Shown in pieces: positions 44,262-53,938 of a stretch of DNA of 64,000 nucleotides (positions within the stretch are counted from its first letter, which is position 1; every line of letters starts with the position of its first letter). The translations under genes were made by a program, and so were the position numbers. Where the stretch lies: positions 1,198,001 through 1,262,000 of the forward strand of contig NZ_CP058258.1 in assembly GCF_013394695.1 (NCBI RefSeq), given 5' to 3'. The DNA is from Streptococcus sp. oral taxon 061. GTDB lineage: Bacteria; Bacillota; Bacilli; Lactobacillales; Streptococcaceae. Under the pieces are notes generated by a model. It ran no database searches, was not told the DNA's origin, and worked only from the letters and a program-made list of their open reading frames with translations.

Positions 44262-47200
44262 TTATTCTTCGTCTTTCTTCTTTCCCATTGCAAAGAGTCC
44301 AAGAAGCGCTCCCACAACACCTGCTGTTGCAAGGGTTGCATTTTCCTTAGTACCTGTTTCAGGGAGAATATGTTGACGACTTGCAGGCGCCTGATAAGTC
44401 TTATCTTGTGACATAGCGAGGGCTACAATCGACTGCTCATCTTTGTACTCTGGTACTTCATTGACCGCTGCTTCGGCTGCGTTCAGGCCACCAGTATATT
44501 CTGGAACTTCGTTCACCGCTGCTTCGACTGCATTGGCTCCACCTTTGTACTCTGGCACATCGTTAACCGCTGCTTCGACTGCATTCACACCACCAGTGTA
44601 TTCTGGAACTTCGTGAACTGCTGGTTCGACTACTTTCGCTCCTCCATTATATTCTGGAACTTCGTGAACTGCTGCTTCAACTCCATTCACGCCTCCAGTG
44701 TATTCTGGAACTTCGTATACAGCTGGTTCTTCTCCATTCACACCGCCTGTGAACTCTGGAATTTCATGTACAGCTGGTTCTTCTCCATTCACACCGCCTG
44801 TGAACTCTGGAACTTCATGTACAGCTGGTTCTTCTCCATTCACACCACCTGTGAACTCTGGAACTTCGTGAACTGCTGGTTCTGTCTTAGCACTTTCAGC
44901 ATCTGCCTTAGTCAATTGGATACGGTATTCCTTGACGTGTTTACCACTTTCTGAAACGAGACGTACCAAGACTGGAAGTTTATCGTCACCACTATCGACA
45001 ACTGTTGCCGCTACGTTTTCACCAGCTTCAACGGTCACTTTAGGACGGTTTCCACTATAGGTTACTTGGTAATCCACACGAGCTTCAGAGAAGTCAGCAA
45101 GCTCTTTTCCATCTACTAGAAGTTTAGAAGCTGTATTGTCTTTAGGTGCTTCACTTGGTGCGATGAAGGCCATTTCTGTAATAGCTACACCCTTGGTATC
45201 TGCTTTTCTTTCCATGCGCCATCTCATCGCCTTAGCTTTGACTGGAGCAAAGGTTACATGGATATCAGTACCTGCTTGAATTTCTTGATCCGCACGGTAT
45301 TCAACTTTCTCCCAGTTAGAAGGAGTGTTAAATGGATGTTCTGGATCGTATGGTTGGTAGTTAGAGTAGTATTCTGGTGAGGCAAATTCTGGTCCCACAT
45401 AGCGCTCTAAGACTAGTTTAGAAGGGGCGTCTGTTCCACCATCTGCAAAGAAGCGAATGCTTCCTTCAGCTACTGTACGTTCAACAATCTTACCATTTTC
45501 TCTGAAGATAACCCCTACTGAGACTTCTGGATTTTCAGATGGAGTTGGAGACCAGTTGGTCCAACGACGGGTTTCATCGTCTGAGCCATCGTTAACATAG
45601 TCTACACGGTCATGAGAGTTTGGATCAATATCGTTAGTTGCTGAGGCAAATGAACGGTTGCTATCGTCGTCGAAGTCTGGGTTGTCTGATAGGTTTTCAC
45701 CGAGTTTATCAGTCACACGTACTGCTACTTCGGCATTCAAATCAGTACCTAAAACGCGACCACGAACTGTAAATTCACCTGCATTCGCTAGATTTTCAGC
45801 TGGAACTTCATCCCATTCAACTGCCAAGTCTTTGACTTCATAGCCATCTTTACCTGTGAAGTAAACAGCGACTTTCGCAGGTAACTCAAGAGTATGGCCC
45901 ATAGCAACCAAGCGTGATGATTTCACAGCAACAACAGGTTTACTTGCTAGCAAGTCTTTATCATTTGTAAAGTGGAGACGGTATTCACCTAGAATATCTC
46001 CGTTTTCAGCCTTAACGACAACACGAACTGGATCCCCTTCACGAACGCTTGGAATCACTGTAGCAATACCATTATCTGATACACTTGCTGTTACAGTCGG
46101 TGCTTGGTCTTCTTTAGCTTCTAGATAATAGTCAGTCAAGCCAGGGTTAAAGTTTGGCAAATCTTTTCCATCTACTTGGATTTGAGCTTGAGCTTTCTTA
46201 GCTGCAGCTACTTGTTTAGAGAAGATTTGAATTTCTGTAATGGAAGTACCCCATTTACCATCTGGTCTAACCATACGGATACGAACCGCATAAGTATTGA
46301 CTTTATCAAAGCTAAAGTGAGTCATTTCTCCAGCTCTCACTTGATCTGGAGCTTTAAGATTTGTCACTTGTTTCCAATTATTGTCATCGTTAAAGACGTG
46401 GTCTTCACTAGCTACAAAGCTTGGATTTTTAGGAACTGTTGGTACATCTTTTCCTACATAGTATTCGATGACATAAGACTTAGGTGCACCAACACCGTGG
46501 TCTTCGTGGAAGGCAACATTGAGGTTATCCACTGAACGTTTAGACATGATACCAGAGTCACCAAAGAGAATTCCCACGGATGCTTCACTTGTACGGTTCC
46601 AGTTTGTCCAGCGGTTTGCTGGTTGATTGTTATATGAGATTAGTTTGTCATTGACATTAGCTACTGAGTCACTTGGATTTGAGTCTGATGCAAAGGCAAG
46701 TGGCAATTCTGAACCAGTCCACTGGTCAGAAATATTAGCACCAGTTTCTGTCTGAGCAGACACACGAAGATGAAGTTTAGTTGGTAGTTGAGTACCTTCG
46801 ACATGTCCTGTCACAGTAAACTTGCCTTCTTGCGCGTATTGGCTTGGTTCAATTGCGTCCCAAGTTACTTTAGCTGAAGAGACTTGGCCATTTGAGTGGT
46901 AAGTACGAACGCTCTCTGGTAGTTGAGGAGCTTCTGCAACTGGAGTAGTTACGCTCACTTCTTCGACAGCAATGATACCTTCGACAGATACCTTAGCATG
47001 TGCTTCTTTCTCAATTCCTTCAACTTTACCTAGGACTTCAAAACTATGGTATTTAGCAAGGTCTTCCTTAGCAACTGCTTGCCAAGTCACCTTGTGAACT
47101 TTTGGAAATCCTTTATCGTACTCTACGGTTACAGTATCAGGGAGACTTGGTTCTTGGTTCAAACCTGTCACGACGCTAACTGGACGAATGGCTTGGACGA

Positions 47201-50200
47201 CTTTGTTTTCAGTATTTGCTTGAATGTTCAAGTCAATCTGACCTTCAGCTCCTTCAAATTGAGATTTCAGAGTTACTTGACCAGGTTTGTGCAATTCAAG
47301 CATACCTTTACGAACAGTTACGTCTCCTTCACCTGTAGTTGAGAAGGTCACCTTATCGGCTTTCAAGACTGCCTGAGTACCATCTTGATAGTGAGCAAAT
47401 ACCTTGATACCAACTGTTTGGTCTTCTTTCAGTGCATCTGCATTTTCTACTTCTAGGCTCAAACGTTCAATCTGCGGAGCTTCTTGTAAGAATTGGATAG
47501 CATACGTTTGAAGTGCTCCACCATCATTTGGTTGAACATAAATGCTTGCACGCATACCATTTGCTTCGTTAGCTTGAATAACTGTTACTTGAGCATTTTC
47601 AGCTAAAGCTTTGACTTCAGGTAAAGCAGTTCCATAAGCAAGTTTATGGTATAGAACTGGTTGATCAGTTGAGAGACCTTCTACTGCTTGGTCTGCTACT
47701 GTTACAGTCGGTACTACTGGACCAGCAGCTTGACCTTCGGCAACTACGAATGTAGCAGAGATTTCATCATCTCCTGATATTCCTTTAACCTGAATGCGAG
47801 AACCTGGGATAGCTAGTTTAGCTTGATCTTCAGCTGCAACTTCCCACTTATCAACGTCATAGCTTCCTACAGTACCATCTGACAAAACATAGGTAACAGA
47901 TGGATCAACCGTACTTAGATCTGTAGTTGGTGCAATTCTCTTAACTACAGGCAATTCTGCTTCGAGTGCCAAGACTTCAACACGCGCTTCTACATCACGA
48001 CCATCTGCCACACCTTTAACAGTGAAAATACCAGGTTCATTTACATCAACTGCTGACCATTCTACTGGAAGTTTTGCACGGCTGCCATCACTGTAGATAA
48101 ATCCTACTTTTGAAGGCATTTTAGCTGCTTGACCGATTACTGTACGTACTTTAGGCACCTCTGTACCTAAAACAGTTTTTTCCTCTTGGTCTTTCTTACC
48201 TGTGAAGATAGTTGTCTGACCAGATTTCAAGAAATCAGAGTGAGCAGTCAAGGTGAATTTACCTGCTTGCTCAGTTGATTTGACAATCACAACACCCTTA
48301 CCATTAAAGGCTTTTCGAATCCATGAACCATCTGCTTGTTCTTTGTAACGTTCACGGCTGGCTTGTTCCCCGTTATCCACACCGACAATCTGACCTTGTC
48401 CATGCAACTGGAAGCGAACAAGATTATTGGCTGTAGGAACTACGTTACCTTTACTGTCAACAATTTCGTAATAGATATAAGTGAGGTCTTTTCCGTCAGC
48501 TGCGATAGCATTTTCTTCTTTGACCAAACGAACCCCTGCAGGTTCGCCAGCAGTCACAATCTTATCACGAGCAATAATATTTCCAGCTTCATCACGAGCT
48601 ACTGCTTCTAATGTCCCTGGTTCAAAAGCAACCTTCCATTCAAGGTAGAGCTCATTCGCATTAGCACCTTCTTGGTAAGTGCGTCCATCGCTTGTTTGTT
48701 TTTTAGTAAATGTCTTCTTGCCTAGAGTATTACCATTCAAGAATAGTTCTACACTTGCCGCATTAGAATAGGCACGGACTGGAATATTACCATCTGCATC
48801 CGCTACATTCGCTTTTAGAGTAGGATTTTCCCAATTCCAGTGAGGAAGGAGATGAACCATTGGTTTCTTCTCAGCAGAAACCCATTGGCTTTGGTACAAG
48901 TAGTAATCATTCTTTGGAATACCAGCTGTATCTACGATACCAAAGTAAGAACTCTTAACTGGAGTTTGGTTTTGGTTGTGCCATGGAGTAGGTTCACCGA
49001 TATAGTCAGTACCTGTCCAGATGAACTGACCTGCATAGCCAGCATTGTCACGGTCAAAAGTCCAAGATGCAGTAGCTGTTTTACCCCAACCAACACGGTC
49101 GTTACCGTAGTCTGATTGCTCATAATGACGGTAAGCTTGATTGCTATGTACCAATTCACGTTCTGGGCGGAAATAACTTCCACGTGTACGAGTAGCTGAG
49201 GAAGTTTCAGAACCGTAAATCAACCAATTTGGATGTTTCGCACGAAGTTTCTTGTAGTTGTCTTCTGAATAGTTAAATCCAACCGCGTCAAGTTCATTGG
49301 CAATCTTTTCATGGTCACCACTACCATCACCAAAACGGAACTTATCTGCTCCCATAGTGACATAGCGTGTCTTATCAACAGCCTTAATAACTTGAACCAA
49401 GCGTTTAACAGTTGCTAGAGAACGTGGTTTCCCGTCTGCTTCACCGATTTCATTACCGATAGACCACATGACGATAGCAGGGTTGTTCTTTCCTCGTTCA
49501 ACCATGGTACGAAGGTCAAAATCAGACCATTTTTCACCTTTCTTAGCGTCTGGGTGAGTAGCATCTTTGTCAAAGAAGCGACCGTAGTCATACTGTTTCT
49601 TACCACCATACCAAGTATCGAAAGCTTCTTCTTGGACCAACAAACCAAGCTCAGCAGCGATTTGTAAAGTTTGCTCACTAGCTGGGTTGTGAGTTGTACG
49701 GATAGAGTTTACACCCATATCCTTCATCTGTTTCAGACGACGGTATTCTGCCTTATAGTTTTCTTCAGCTCCAAGAGCTCCATGGTCATGGTGAAGAGAA
49801 ACCCCATGGAATTTAATGCGTTCACCATTCAAAGAGAAGCCTTCATTTGGAGTCCAGTTATAGTAACGGTAACCGAACAAGTCCTTCTTAGCATCGACCA
49901 ATTGACCATCACGATAAACACGTGTCACCAATTCGTAAAGGGCAGGCTTGTCGCTATGAACTGTCCAAAGTTTTGGTTTATCAACTTGTAAAATAGCATT
50001 CAAGCTAGCTGATTGATGAGCTTTCAATACTTGACTAGCTGTACGAACTAGGTCCGTTACAGCTTGACCATTACGTTCGATAATTTGGTATTCAGCAAGA
50101 ATTTCATGATCTTTATCATCAGTATTGACGATCTTACTTGTTACATGAGTATCTACCTTACCATTTTGTTGTTTTTCAAGGTCTGGAGTTAAGATAGTTG

Positions 50201-51134
50201 TTCCATTTTTCTCAGTATGGACCTTATCTGTGACTTGAAGGGTAACATCACGGTAAATCCCGCTTCCTGAGTACCAACGGCTACTTGGTTGTTTGTTGAT
50301 GGCATGCACTGCTACGACATTCTCGCGACCGTCTTTATGGAGATACTCAGTGATGTCATATGAGAATTGGTTGTAACCATTTGGATAGTGACCAACTAGC
50401 TGTCCATTTACATAAACCTGAGAATCCATGTAAACCCCGTCAAATGTGATACGTACATTCTTATTGAGGTCTTCTTCATCGAGTTTAAAGGTCTTACGAT
50501 ACCAAGCATCACCACCATTGAGTTGCCCACCTTCGTTTTGGGCAGGTGAGTCATGGTCAAAGTCATTGTAGATACTCCAATCATGAGGAAGGTCTAATTT
50601 CTTCCAACTAGAAACATCGGCATCTGGCTTGACCGCATCTTTAGCATTGGCATTGAGCTTAAAATGCCAGTTTTGGTTGAATTCTACTTTTCTATCCTCA
50701 ATCAACTGTTTTACCTCATCATTAGTTGCAGGTTTGAGCTCTGGTTTTTCTGTTTGAGCAGATTGATCCTGAGTCACAGCTGGAGCTTGCTTTTCTACAT
50801 CAGAGGTTTCTTTTTTCTCAGGAGTAGTCTCAGTAGTTGGGGTTTCCACTTTTTTCTCTACTTCATGATTAGTTTCTACTGCTTCACTGTTAACAGTTTC
50901 TGTTGTTACAGGTTGTTCAGAAGCTTTTGAATCTACAGCTTCCTCTTTAGGAGTTTCTTTCTCCACTTTTTCTGTAGCAACAGCGACTGGTGTCTCATCT
51001 GCAGATACAGAATTTACACCTGCTAGATTTGCTCCAAATAAAACAGAGCAAGTCCCGATAAGCACTGAGCATGTTCCTACCGTAAATTTACGGATGCTAT
51101 AGATACTTTTGCGATTCCAATAATCTTTTCCCAT
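44262..51134 (-). CDS. bgaA: Surface-anchored beta-galactosidase BgaA (GH2, YSIRK signal, LPETG anchor)
   Basis: This is a 2290-aa surface enzyme that removes terminal beta-1,4 galactose from host glycans. Order: YSIRK signal peptide (cleaved near SVSADE, residue 46), acid-rich spacer, GH2 sugar-binding, Ig and TIM domains with acid/base Glu in MWSIGNEIGE (about 562) and nucleophile Glu in YGSETSS (about 643), several Ig-like domains, two CBM71-like domains (NISDQWTG near 1466 and NLSDNPDF near 1810), nine 17-aa repeats, then LPETG (about 2257), a hydrophobic helix and KKKDEE. AAGGAGAACCC precedes the ATG. Monocistronic, with a cre-like site after its promoter. Confidence 0.96.
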   Translation of the reverse strand: MGKDYWNRKSIYSIRKFTVGTCSVLIGTCSVLFGANLAGVNSVSADETPVAVATEKVEKETPKEEAVDSKASEQPVTTETVNSEAVETNHEVEKKVETPTTETTPEKKETSDVEKQAPAVTQDQSAQTEKPELKPATNDEVKQLIEDRKVEFNQNWHFKLNANAKDAVKPDADVSSWKKLDLPHDWSIYNDFDHDSPAQNEGGQLNGGDAWYRKTFKLDEEDLNKNVRITFDGVYMDSQVYVNGQLVGHYPNGYNQFSYDITEYLHKDGRENVVAVHAINKQPSSRWYSGSGIYRDVTLQVTDKVHTEKNGTTILTPDLEKQQNGKVDTHVTSKIVNTDDKDHEILAEYQIIERNGQAVTDLVRTASQVLKAHQSASLNAILQVDKPKLWTVHSDKPALYELVTRVYRDGQLVDAKKDLFGYRYYNWTPNEGFSLNGERIKFHGVSLHHDHGALGAEENYKAEYRRLKQMKDMGVNSIRTTHNPASEQTLQIAAELGLLVQEEAFDTWYGGKKQYDYGRFFDKDATHPDAKKGEKWSDFDLRTMVERGKNNPAIVMWSIGNEIGEADGKPRSLATVKRLVQVIKAVDKTRYVTMGADKFRFGDGSGDHEKIANELDAVGFNYSEDNYKKLRAKHPNWLIYGSETSSATRTRGSYFRPERELVHSNQAYRHYEQSDYGNDRVGWGKTATASWTFDRDNAGYAGQFIWTGTDYIGEPTPWHNQNQTPVKSSYFGIVDTAGIPKNDYYLYQSQWVSAEKKPMVHLLPHWNWENPTLKANVADADGNIPVRAYSNAASVELFLNGNTLGKKTFTKKQTSDGRTYQEGANANELYLEWKVAFEPGTLEAVARDEAGNIIARDKIVTAGEPAGVRLVKEENAIAADGKDLTYIYYEIVDSKGNVVPTANNLVRFQLHGQGQIVGVDNGEQASRERYKEQADGSWIRKAFNGKGVVIVKSTEQAGKFTLTAHSDFLKSGQTTIFTGKKDQEEKTVLGTEVPKVRTVIGQAAKMPSKVGFIYSDGSRAKLPVEWSAVDVNEPGIFTVKGVADGRDVEARVEVLALEAELPVVKRIAPTTDLSTVDPSVTYVLSDGTVGSYDVDKWEVAAEDQAKLAIPGSRIQVKGISGDDEISATFVVAEGQAAGPVVPTVTVADQAVEGLSTDQPVLYHKLAYGTALPEVKALAENAQVTVIQANEANGMRASIYVQPNDGGALQTYAIQFLQEAPQIERLSLEVENADALKEDQTVGIKVFAHYQDGTQAVLKADKVTFSTTGEGDVTVRKGMLELHKPGQVTLKSQFEGAEGQIDLNIQANTENKVVQAIRPVSVVTGLNQEPSLPDTVTVEYDKGFPKVHKVTWQAVAKEDLAKYHSFEVLGKVEGIEKEAHAKVSVEGIIAVEEVSVTTPVAEAPQLPESVRTYHSNGQVSSAKVTWDAIEPSQYAQEGKFTVTGHVEGTQLPTKLHLRVSAQTETGANISDQWTGSELPLAFASDSNPSDSVANVNDKLISYNNQPANRWTNWNRTSEASVGILFGDSGIMSKRSVDNLNVAFHEDHGVGAPKSYVIEYYVGKDVPTVPKNPSFVASEDHVFNDDNNWKQVTNLKAPDQVRAGEMTHFSFDKVNTYAVRIRMVRPDGKWGTSITEIQIFSKQVAAAKKAQAQIQVDGKDLPNFNPGLTDYYLEAKEDQAPTVTASVSDNGIATVIPSVREGDPVRVVVKAENGDILGEYRLHFTNDKDLLASKPVVAVKSSRLVAMGHTLELPAKVAVYFTGKDGYEVKDLAVEWDEVPAENLANAGEFTVRGRVLGTDLNAEVAVRVTDKLGENLSDNPDFDDDSNRSFASATNDIDPNSHDRVDYVNDGSDDETRRWTNWSPTPSENPEVSVGVIFRENGKIVERTVAEGSIRFFADGGTDAPSKLVLERYVGPEFASPEYYSNYQPYDPEHPFNTPSNWEKVEYRADQEIQAGTDIHVTFAPVKAKAMRWRMERKADTKGVAITEMAFIAPSEAPKDNTASKLLVDGKELADFSEARVDYQVTYSGNRPKVTVEAGENVAATVVDSGDDKLPVLVRLVSESGKHVKEYRIQLTKADAESAKTEPAVHEVPEFTGGVNGEEPAVHEVPEFTGGVNGEEPAVHEIPEFTGGVNGEEPAVYEVPEYTGGVNGVEAAVHEVPEYNGGAKVVEPAVHEVPEYTGGVNAVEAAVNDVPEYKGGANAVEAAVNEVPEYTGGLNAAEAAVNEVPEYKDEQSIVALAMSQDKTYQAPASRQHILPETGTKENATLATAGVVGALLGLFAMGKKKDEE
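44424..44882 (-). repeat. Nine 51-bp (17-aa) tandem repeats in bgaA
   Basis: The unit consensus is EPAVHEVPEYTGGVNGV. The first three units (from 44882) are nearly identical at the DNA level; later units vary (EAAVNEVPEY, KGGANAV). The array lies just before the sortase signal and would form the stalk that lifts the enzyme off the wall. Confidence 0.93.
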
Positions 51135-51171
51135 AGGGTTCTCCTTGTTAAGTAACCGCTTCCATTTTTGT

Positions 51172-51185
51172 TGAAAGCGCTATAC
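51172..51185 (+). promoter_or_regulatory. cre-like site downstream of the bgaA promoter
   Basis: TTGAAAGCGCTATA, inside TTGTTGAAAGCGCTATACTT, resembles the CcpA consensus TGNAANCGNTNNCA. It lies after the -10, where bound CcpA would block elongation. Confidence 0.6.
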
Positions 51186-51207
51186 TTATTTTGTAATTAT
51201 TACTTCT

Positions 51208-51236
51208 ATTTTATAAAATAATATAGGAAACTTCAA
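51208..51236 (-). promoter_or_regulatory. bgaA promoter
   Basis: TTGAAG, 17-bp spacer, TAAAAT on the minus strand, about 74 bases before the ATG. Confidence 0.6.
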
Positions 51237-51330
51237 TACTATGACTGTAAAAATCATACTTTTGATTGTTTTTTCTATATTTTGTAGAAAATAATAAAAA
51301 TCTGAATGTACATTTAGAAAAATACGTCAA

Positions 51331-51361
51331 AACAGCTGTTTCACTTATAGAAACAGCTGTT
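51331..51361 (-). terminator. Terminator after the SUKH gene
   Basis: A perfect 12-bp stem AACAGCTGTTTC-N7-GAAACAGCTGTT, followed on the minus strand by TTTTGACG. Confidence 0.7.
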
Positions 51362-51398
51362 ACTGAAAAACTATTCTGAATTTACCTTCGATTACTGA

Positions 51399-51944
51399 TT
51401 ATCCTTCTTTTAACATCTTGACCATCTCATTTTTACGCTCTTCTAGCTCGGCAATTTGATGGAGTAAAAGTTCTGAAAAATCACATTCAAGCTCTTCCGA
51501 TTCGCCACTATTATACCAATCTAGAGCTACAATATGATTGTCCTTATCAAAGCAAAAAACCACATCTCCATCCCCGATGATAGACAGAAATGGAATATAA
51601 TCCACAAAACCCAGAGCGTGTAATTCCTTGGTTTTAAGACGAATGTCTAAGAAATCTGGGATGCCATTTGCAATTCCCAAGACTTTAATACCTCGACAGA
51701 AGGTCCAAAATGGTGCTACATCGTAAGCCTTGGCTCTTGGCCATAGCTCTTCTCTAACTTCCATAAAGAGACCTCCCAGAGATGACATGGTGAATTCCCT
51801 GAAATCTTCTGGCAGACGAATGCCGTATTGATTTTCAAAATCCTGAACATCTTCTTCCGATGGTTCATTGCCCATGCAGGCGACAACCTGATAAGTTTCC
51901 TTATCATAGTGACGAAAATACTCATAAACTTCCTTGAGTGCCAT
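51399..51944 (-). CDS. SMI1/KNR4 (SUKH superfamily) protein
   Basis: This is a 181-aa cytoplasmic acidic protein with the SUKH pattern SEEDVQDFENQYGIRLPEDFREF at residues 29-51, a following GGL, and DVVFCFDKDNHIVALDW. SUKH proteins are often immunity proteins against nucleic-acid-targeting toxins, but many are housekeeping and no toxin gene is adjacent. AAAGGATT lies upstream of the ATG. It is 14 bp after the GH13 gene and co-transcribed with it. The 300-bp gap to bgaA holds a terminator and the bgaA promoter only. Confidence 0.8.
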   Translation of the reverse strand: MALKEVYEYFRHYDKETYQVVACMGNEPSEEDVQDFENQYGIRLPEDFREFTMSSLGGLFMEVREELWPRAKAYDVAPFWTFCRGIKVLGIANGIPDFLDIRLKTKELHALGFVDYIPFLSIIGDGDVVFCFDKDNHIVALDWYNSGESEELECDFSELLLHQIAELEERKNEMVKMLKEG

Positions 51945-51958
51945 TATTTTAATCCTTT

Positions 51959-53707
51959 TTACTCAGAAATAGTAACTACAAATCCATCTGGTAAGATGAC
52001 TTGCTGACCATCTTCAAACTGGCAATGACTCGCTAAGTCAACTGAATCTCTGTCTAAGATAAAATTCTCAGAAGAGTGATTAAAGATTGCCTGAACTTCT
52101 TTTCCTTGGTAGTTCCAGCTCAAGGCAAGAACATCTGGTTCCACTTCTTCCAAGCGATAATTTCCATGCTGAATCATACTTGCCGATTCCTTACGAATCT
52201 TGATTAATTTCTTCATAAAATTCAGCATGTCATTGTCTTCAGATACACGGTCCCAAGGCATGACACGACGGCAATCAGGGTCTGGTCCACCAATTAGTGC
52301 CAACTCTGTTCCATAATAGATACAAGGGGTCCCTTTTTGAAGATAGAGGAAAGTCAGGGCAGCCTTGACATGCTGGATATTTCCTTTGGCAGTTGTAAGG
52401 ATTCGCTCTGTATCATGAGAATCTAAAAGGTTAAACATCACCTCTGAGATTTGTTGCTTGTAGTACATAGACTGGCTGTTGATTTCTGAAATAAACTGCT
52501 CTGTCTTTTTACGCTGACGCAAGAAATAATCCTTGATACTTTCAGAGAGTGGGTAGTTCATAACTGCATGGAACTCATCCCCTTGTAGCCAAGGTTGTGA
52601 GGTATGCCAGATCTCACCTAAGATATACAAATCAGGCTTTTTAGCGAGAACTGCCTTTCTGAAATCTCTCCAGAACTGATGGTCAATTTCATTAGCAACG
52701 TCCAAGCGCCAAGCATCGATATCAAAATTTTCAATCCAGTAAGTTGCAACACTGAGAAGATAGTCCCTAACCTCCGGATTAGCTGTATTCAACTTAGGCA
52801 TGTAACTAGCAAAGGCAAAGGTATGATAAGGGAGTTCTCTCGCTTTCTTAAGCTTATCTTCTGTAATTGGAAATTCTTGGATATGGAACCAATCTTTATA
52901 AGGAGAATTTTCTCCGTTTTTTAAGACATCCTGCCATTGGGCTGACTGGTAGCCGATATGATTAAACACCGCATCAAGCATGACCTTAATGCCCCGTTTA
53001 TGGGCTTCCTCGACTAGATTACGAAAGACTTCCTTGTCTCCAAAGTGACGGTCAATTTCAAAATAATCCGTTGTATCATACTTGTGATTGGTTGTAGCTT
53101 CAAAAATCGGACATAGGTAAAGTCCAGTGATTCCCAAATCTTTAAGATAGTCTAAATGATCAATAATCCCTTGTAAATCTCCACCAAAAAAATCATCCCT
53201 ATTAGGTGCAATGCCAGCATCCCACTCTCGAGCTCCATCAGGAGTCAATTTAGGATTCCCATTGGCAAAGCGTTCTGGAAAAATCTGGTACCAAACGGTA
53301 TTTGAAACCCAGTCAGGAACCTGACATCCGTCGATTTCGTGAATATAAGGAAGCTTAAAGCCATTTCCTTCCGCATCCAAGTTTTCTTGAGTATGTTCTA
53401 CGCAACCCTTATCACCGTAAAAAACACCCTGACCTTCCTCATCAAGGAGCTCAAAGAGATACTGAATCCGTGCAAAGTCAACCGATACCGTAACCTGCCA
53501 ATAGTCAAATAGGGCATCTGAGGTTACTTTGGTCATTTCTTTCTTGGCTTCATACTTATCCTCAATGAAAATAAAGGGATCTCCATAGTGTAAGATAACC
53601 TTCTGGACATCATTTTTCTTTGTTCTAATTCGGATATGTAGCCGACCTTCTTTGTAAAGATAAGCATACTCTGATTCTGGTCTATGATAAATGGCTGTTA
53701 ATTCCAT
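51959..53707 (-). CDS. Neopullulanase/cyclomaltodextrinase-type alpha-glucosidase (GH13)
   Basis: This is a 582-aa enzyme with an N-terminal CBM34-like beta domain (residues 1-130) and a GH13 barrel: DAVFNHIG, nucleophile Asp in WRLDVANEI (about 335), acid/base Glu in ILGEIWH (about 365), third Asp in LLDSHDTERI (about 428). No signal peptide, so it degrades imported maltodextrins in the cytoplasm. ATG 53707 is used with AGGAGACAAG upstream. A CcpA-like site overlaps the leader, consistent with glucose repression. Confidence 0.92.
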   Translation of the reverse strand: MELTAIYHRPESEYAYLYKEGRLHIRIRTKKNDVQKVILHYGDPFIFIEDKYEAKKEMTKVTSDALFDYWQVTVSVDFARIQYLFELLDEEGQGVFYGDKGCVEHTQENLDAEGNGFKLPYIHEIDGCQVPDWVSNTVWYQIFPERFANGNPKLTPDGAREWDAGIAPNRDDFFGGDLQGIIDHLDYLKDLGITGLYLCPIFEATTNHKYDTTDYFEIDRHFGDKEVFRNLVEEAHKRGIKVMLDAVFNHIGYQSAQWQDVLKNGENSPYKDWFHIQEFPITEDKLKKARELPYHTFAFASYMPKLNTANPEVRDYLLSVATYWIENFDIDAWRLDVANEIDHQFWRDFRKAVLAKKPDLYILGEIWHTSQPWLQGDEFHAVMNYPLSESIKDYFLRQRKKTEQFISEINSQSMYYKQQISEVMFNLLDSHDTERILTTAKGNIQHVKAALTFLYLQKGTPCIYYGTELALIGGPDPDCRRVMPWDRVSEDNDMLNFMKKLIKIRKESASMIQHGNYRLEEVEPDVLALSWNYQGKEVQAIFNHSSENFILDRDSVDLASHCQFEDGQQVILPDGFVVTISE

Positions 53708-53732
53708 GTCTTGTCTCCTAAAATTAATGAAA

Positions 53733-53747
53733 AGCAAACGTTTTCAT
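53733..53747 (-). promoter_or_regulatory. cre site in the amylase leader
   Basis: ATGAAAACGTTTGCT on the minus strand is close to the cre consensus TGNAANCGNTNNCA and lies just after the predicted transcription start. Confidence 0.75.
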
Positions 53748-53760
53748 AATTGCTAGTTCT

Positions 53761-53789
53761 AGTATACTATTTTAGCTGTTTATTTGCAA
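53761..53789 (-). promoter_or_regulatory. Promoter of the amylase-SUKH operon
   Basis: TTGCAA, 17-bp spacer, TATACT on the minus strand. Confidence 0.7.
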
Positions 53790-53845
53790 TTTTTATACTA
53801 GTTTTACGATAGGTATACTGATGGACAAGGGTAAAATTGAGTAGA

Positions 53846-53895
53846 CTCTTTTTAAGCTTTAAAAAGAGAGTTTCCATGAACTGGAAAACTCTCTA
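53846..53895 (-). terminator. Terminator of the XRE operon with an overlapping alternative hairpin
   Basis: AGAGAGTTTCC pairs with GGAAAACTCTCT, followed by TTTTT on the minus strand. CTCTTTTTAA-GCT-TTAAAAAGAG (53846-53868) is a second perfect hairpin that shares the arm AAAAAGAG, so the two exclude each other. Confidence 0.75.
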
Positions 53896-53938
53896 TCATT
53901 ACGAATCAGATGATTAGAATAAATGCTATCTGATATCT

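Noticed and set aside
44424..44882. Regular 51-bp repeats that could suggest a CRISPR array
   Set aside because: They have no spacers, keep the reading frame and encode the BgaA stalk.
44613..44954. Plus-strand frame of 113 codons
   Set aside because: It is the antisense shadow of the bgaA repeats, with no ribosome site.
51399..51944. SUKH gene as part of a toxin-immunity locus
   Set aside because: No toxin, secretion gene or further immunity genes are nearby, so the claim was kept to a low-interest finding.
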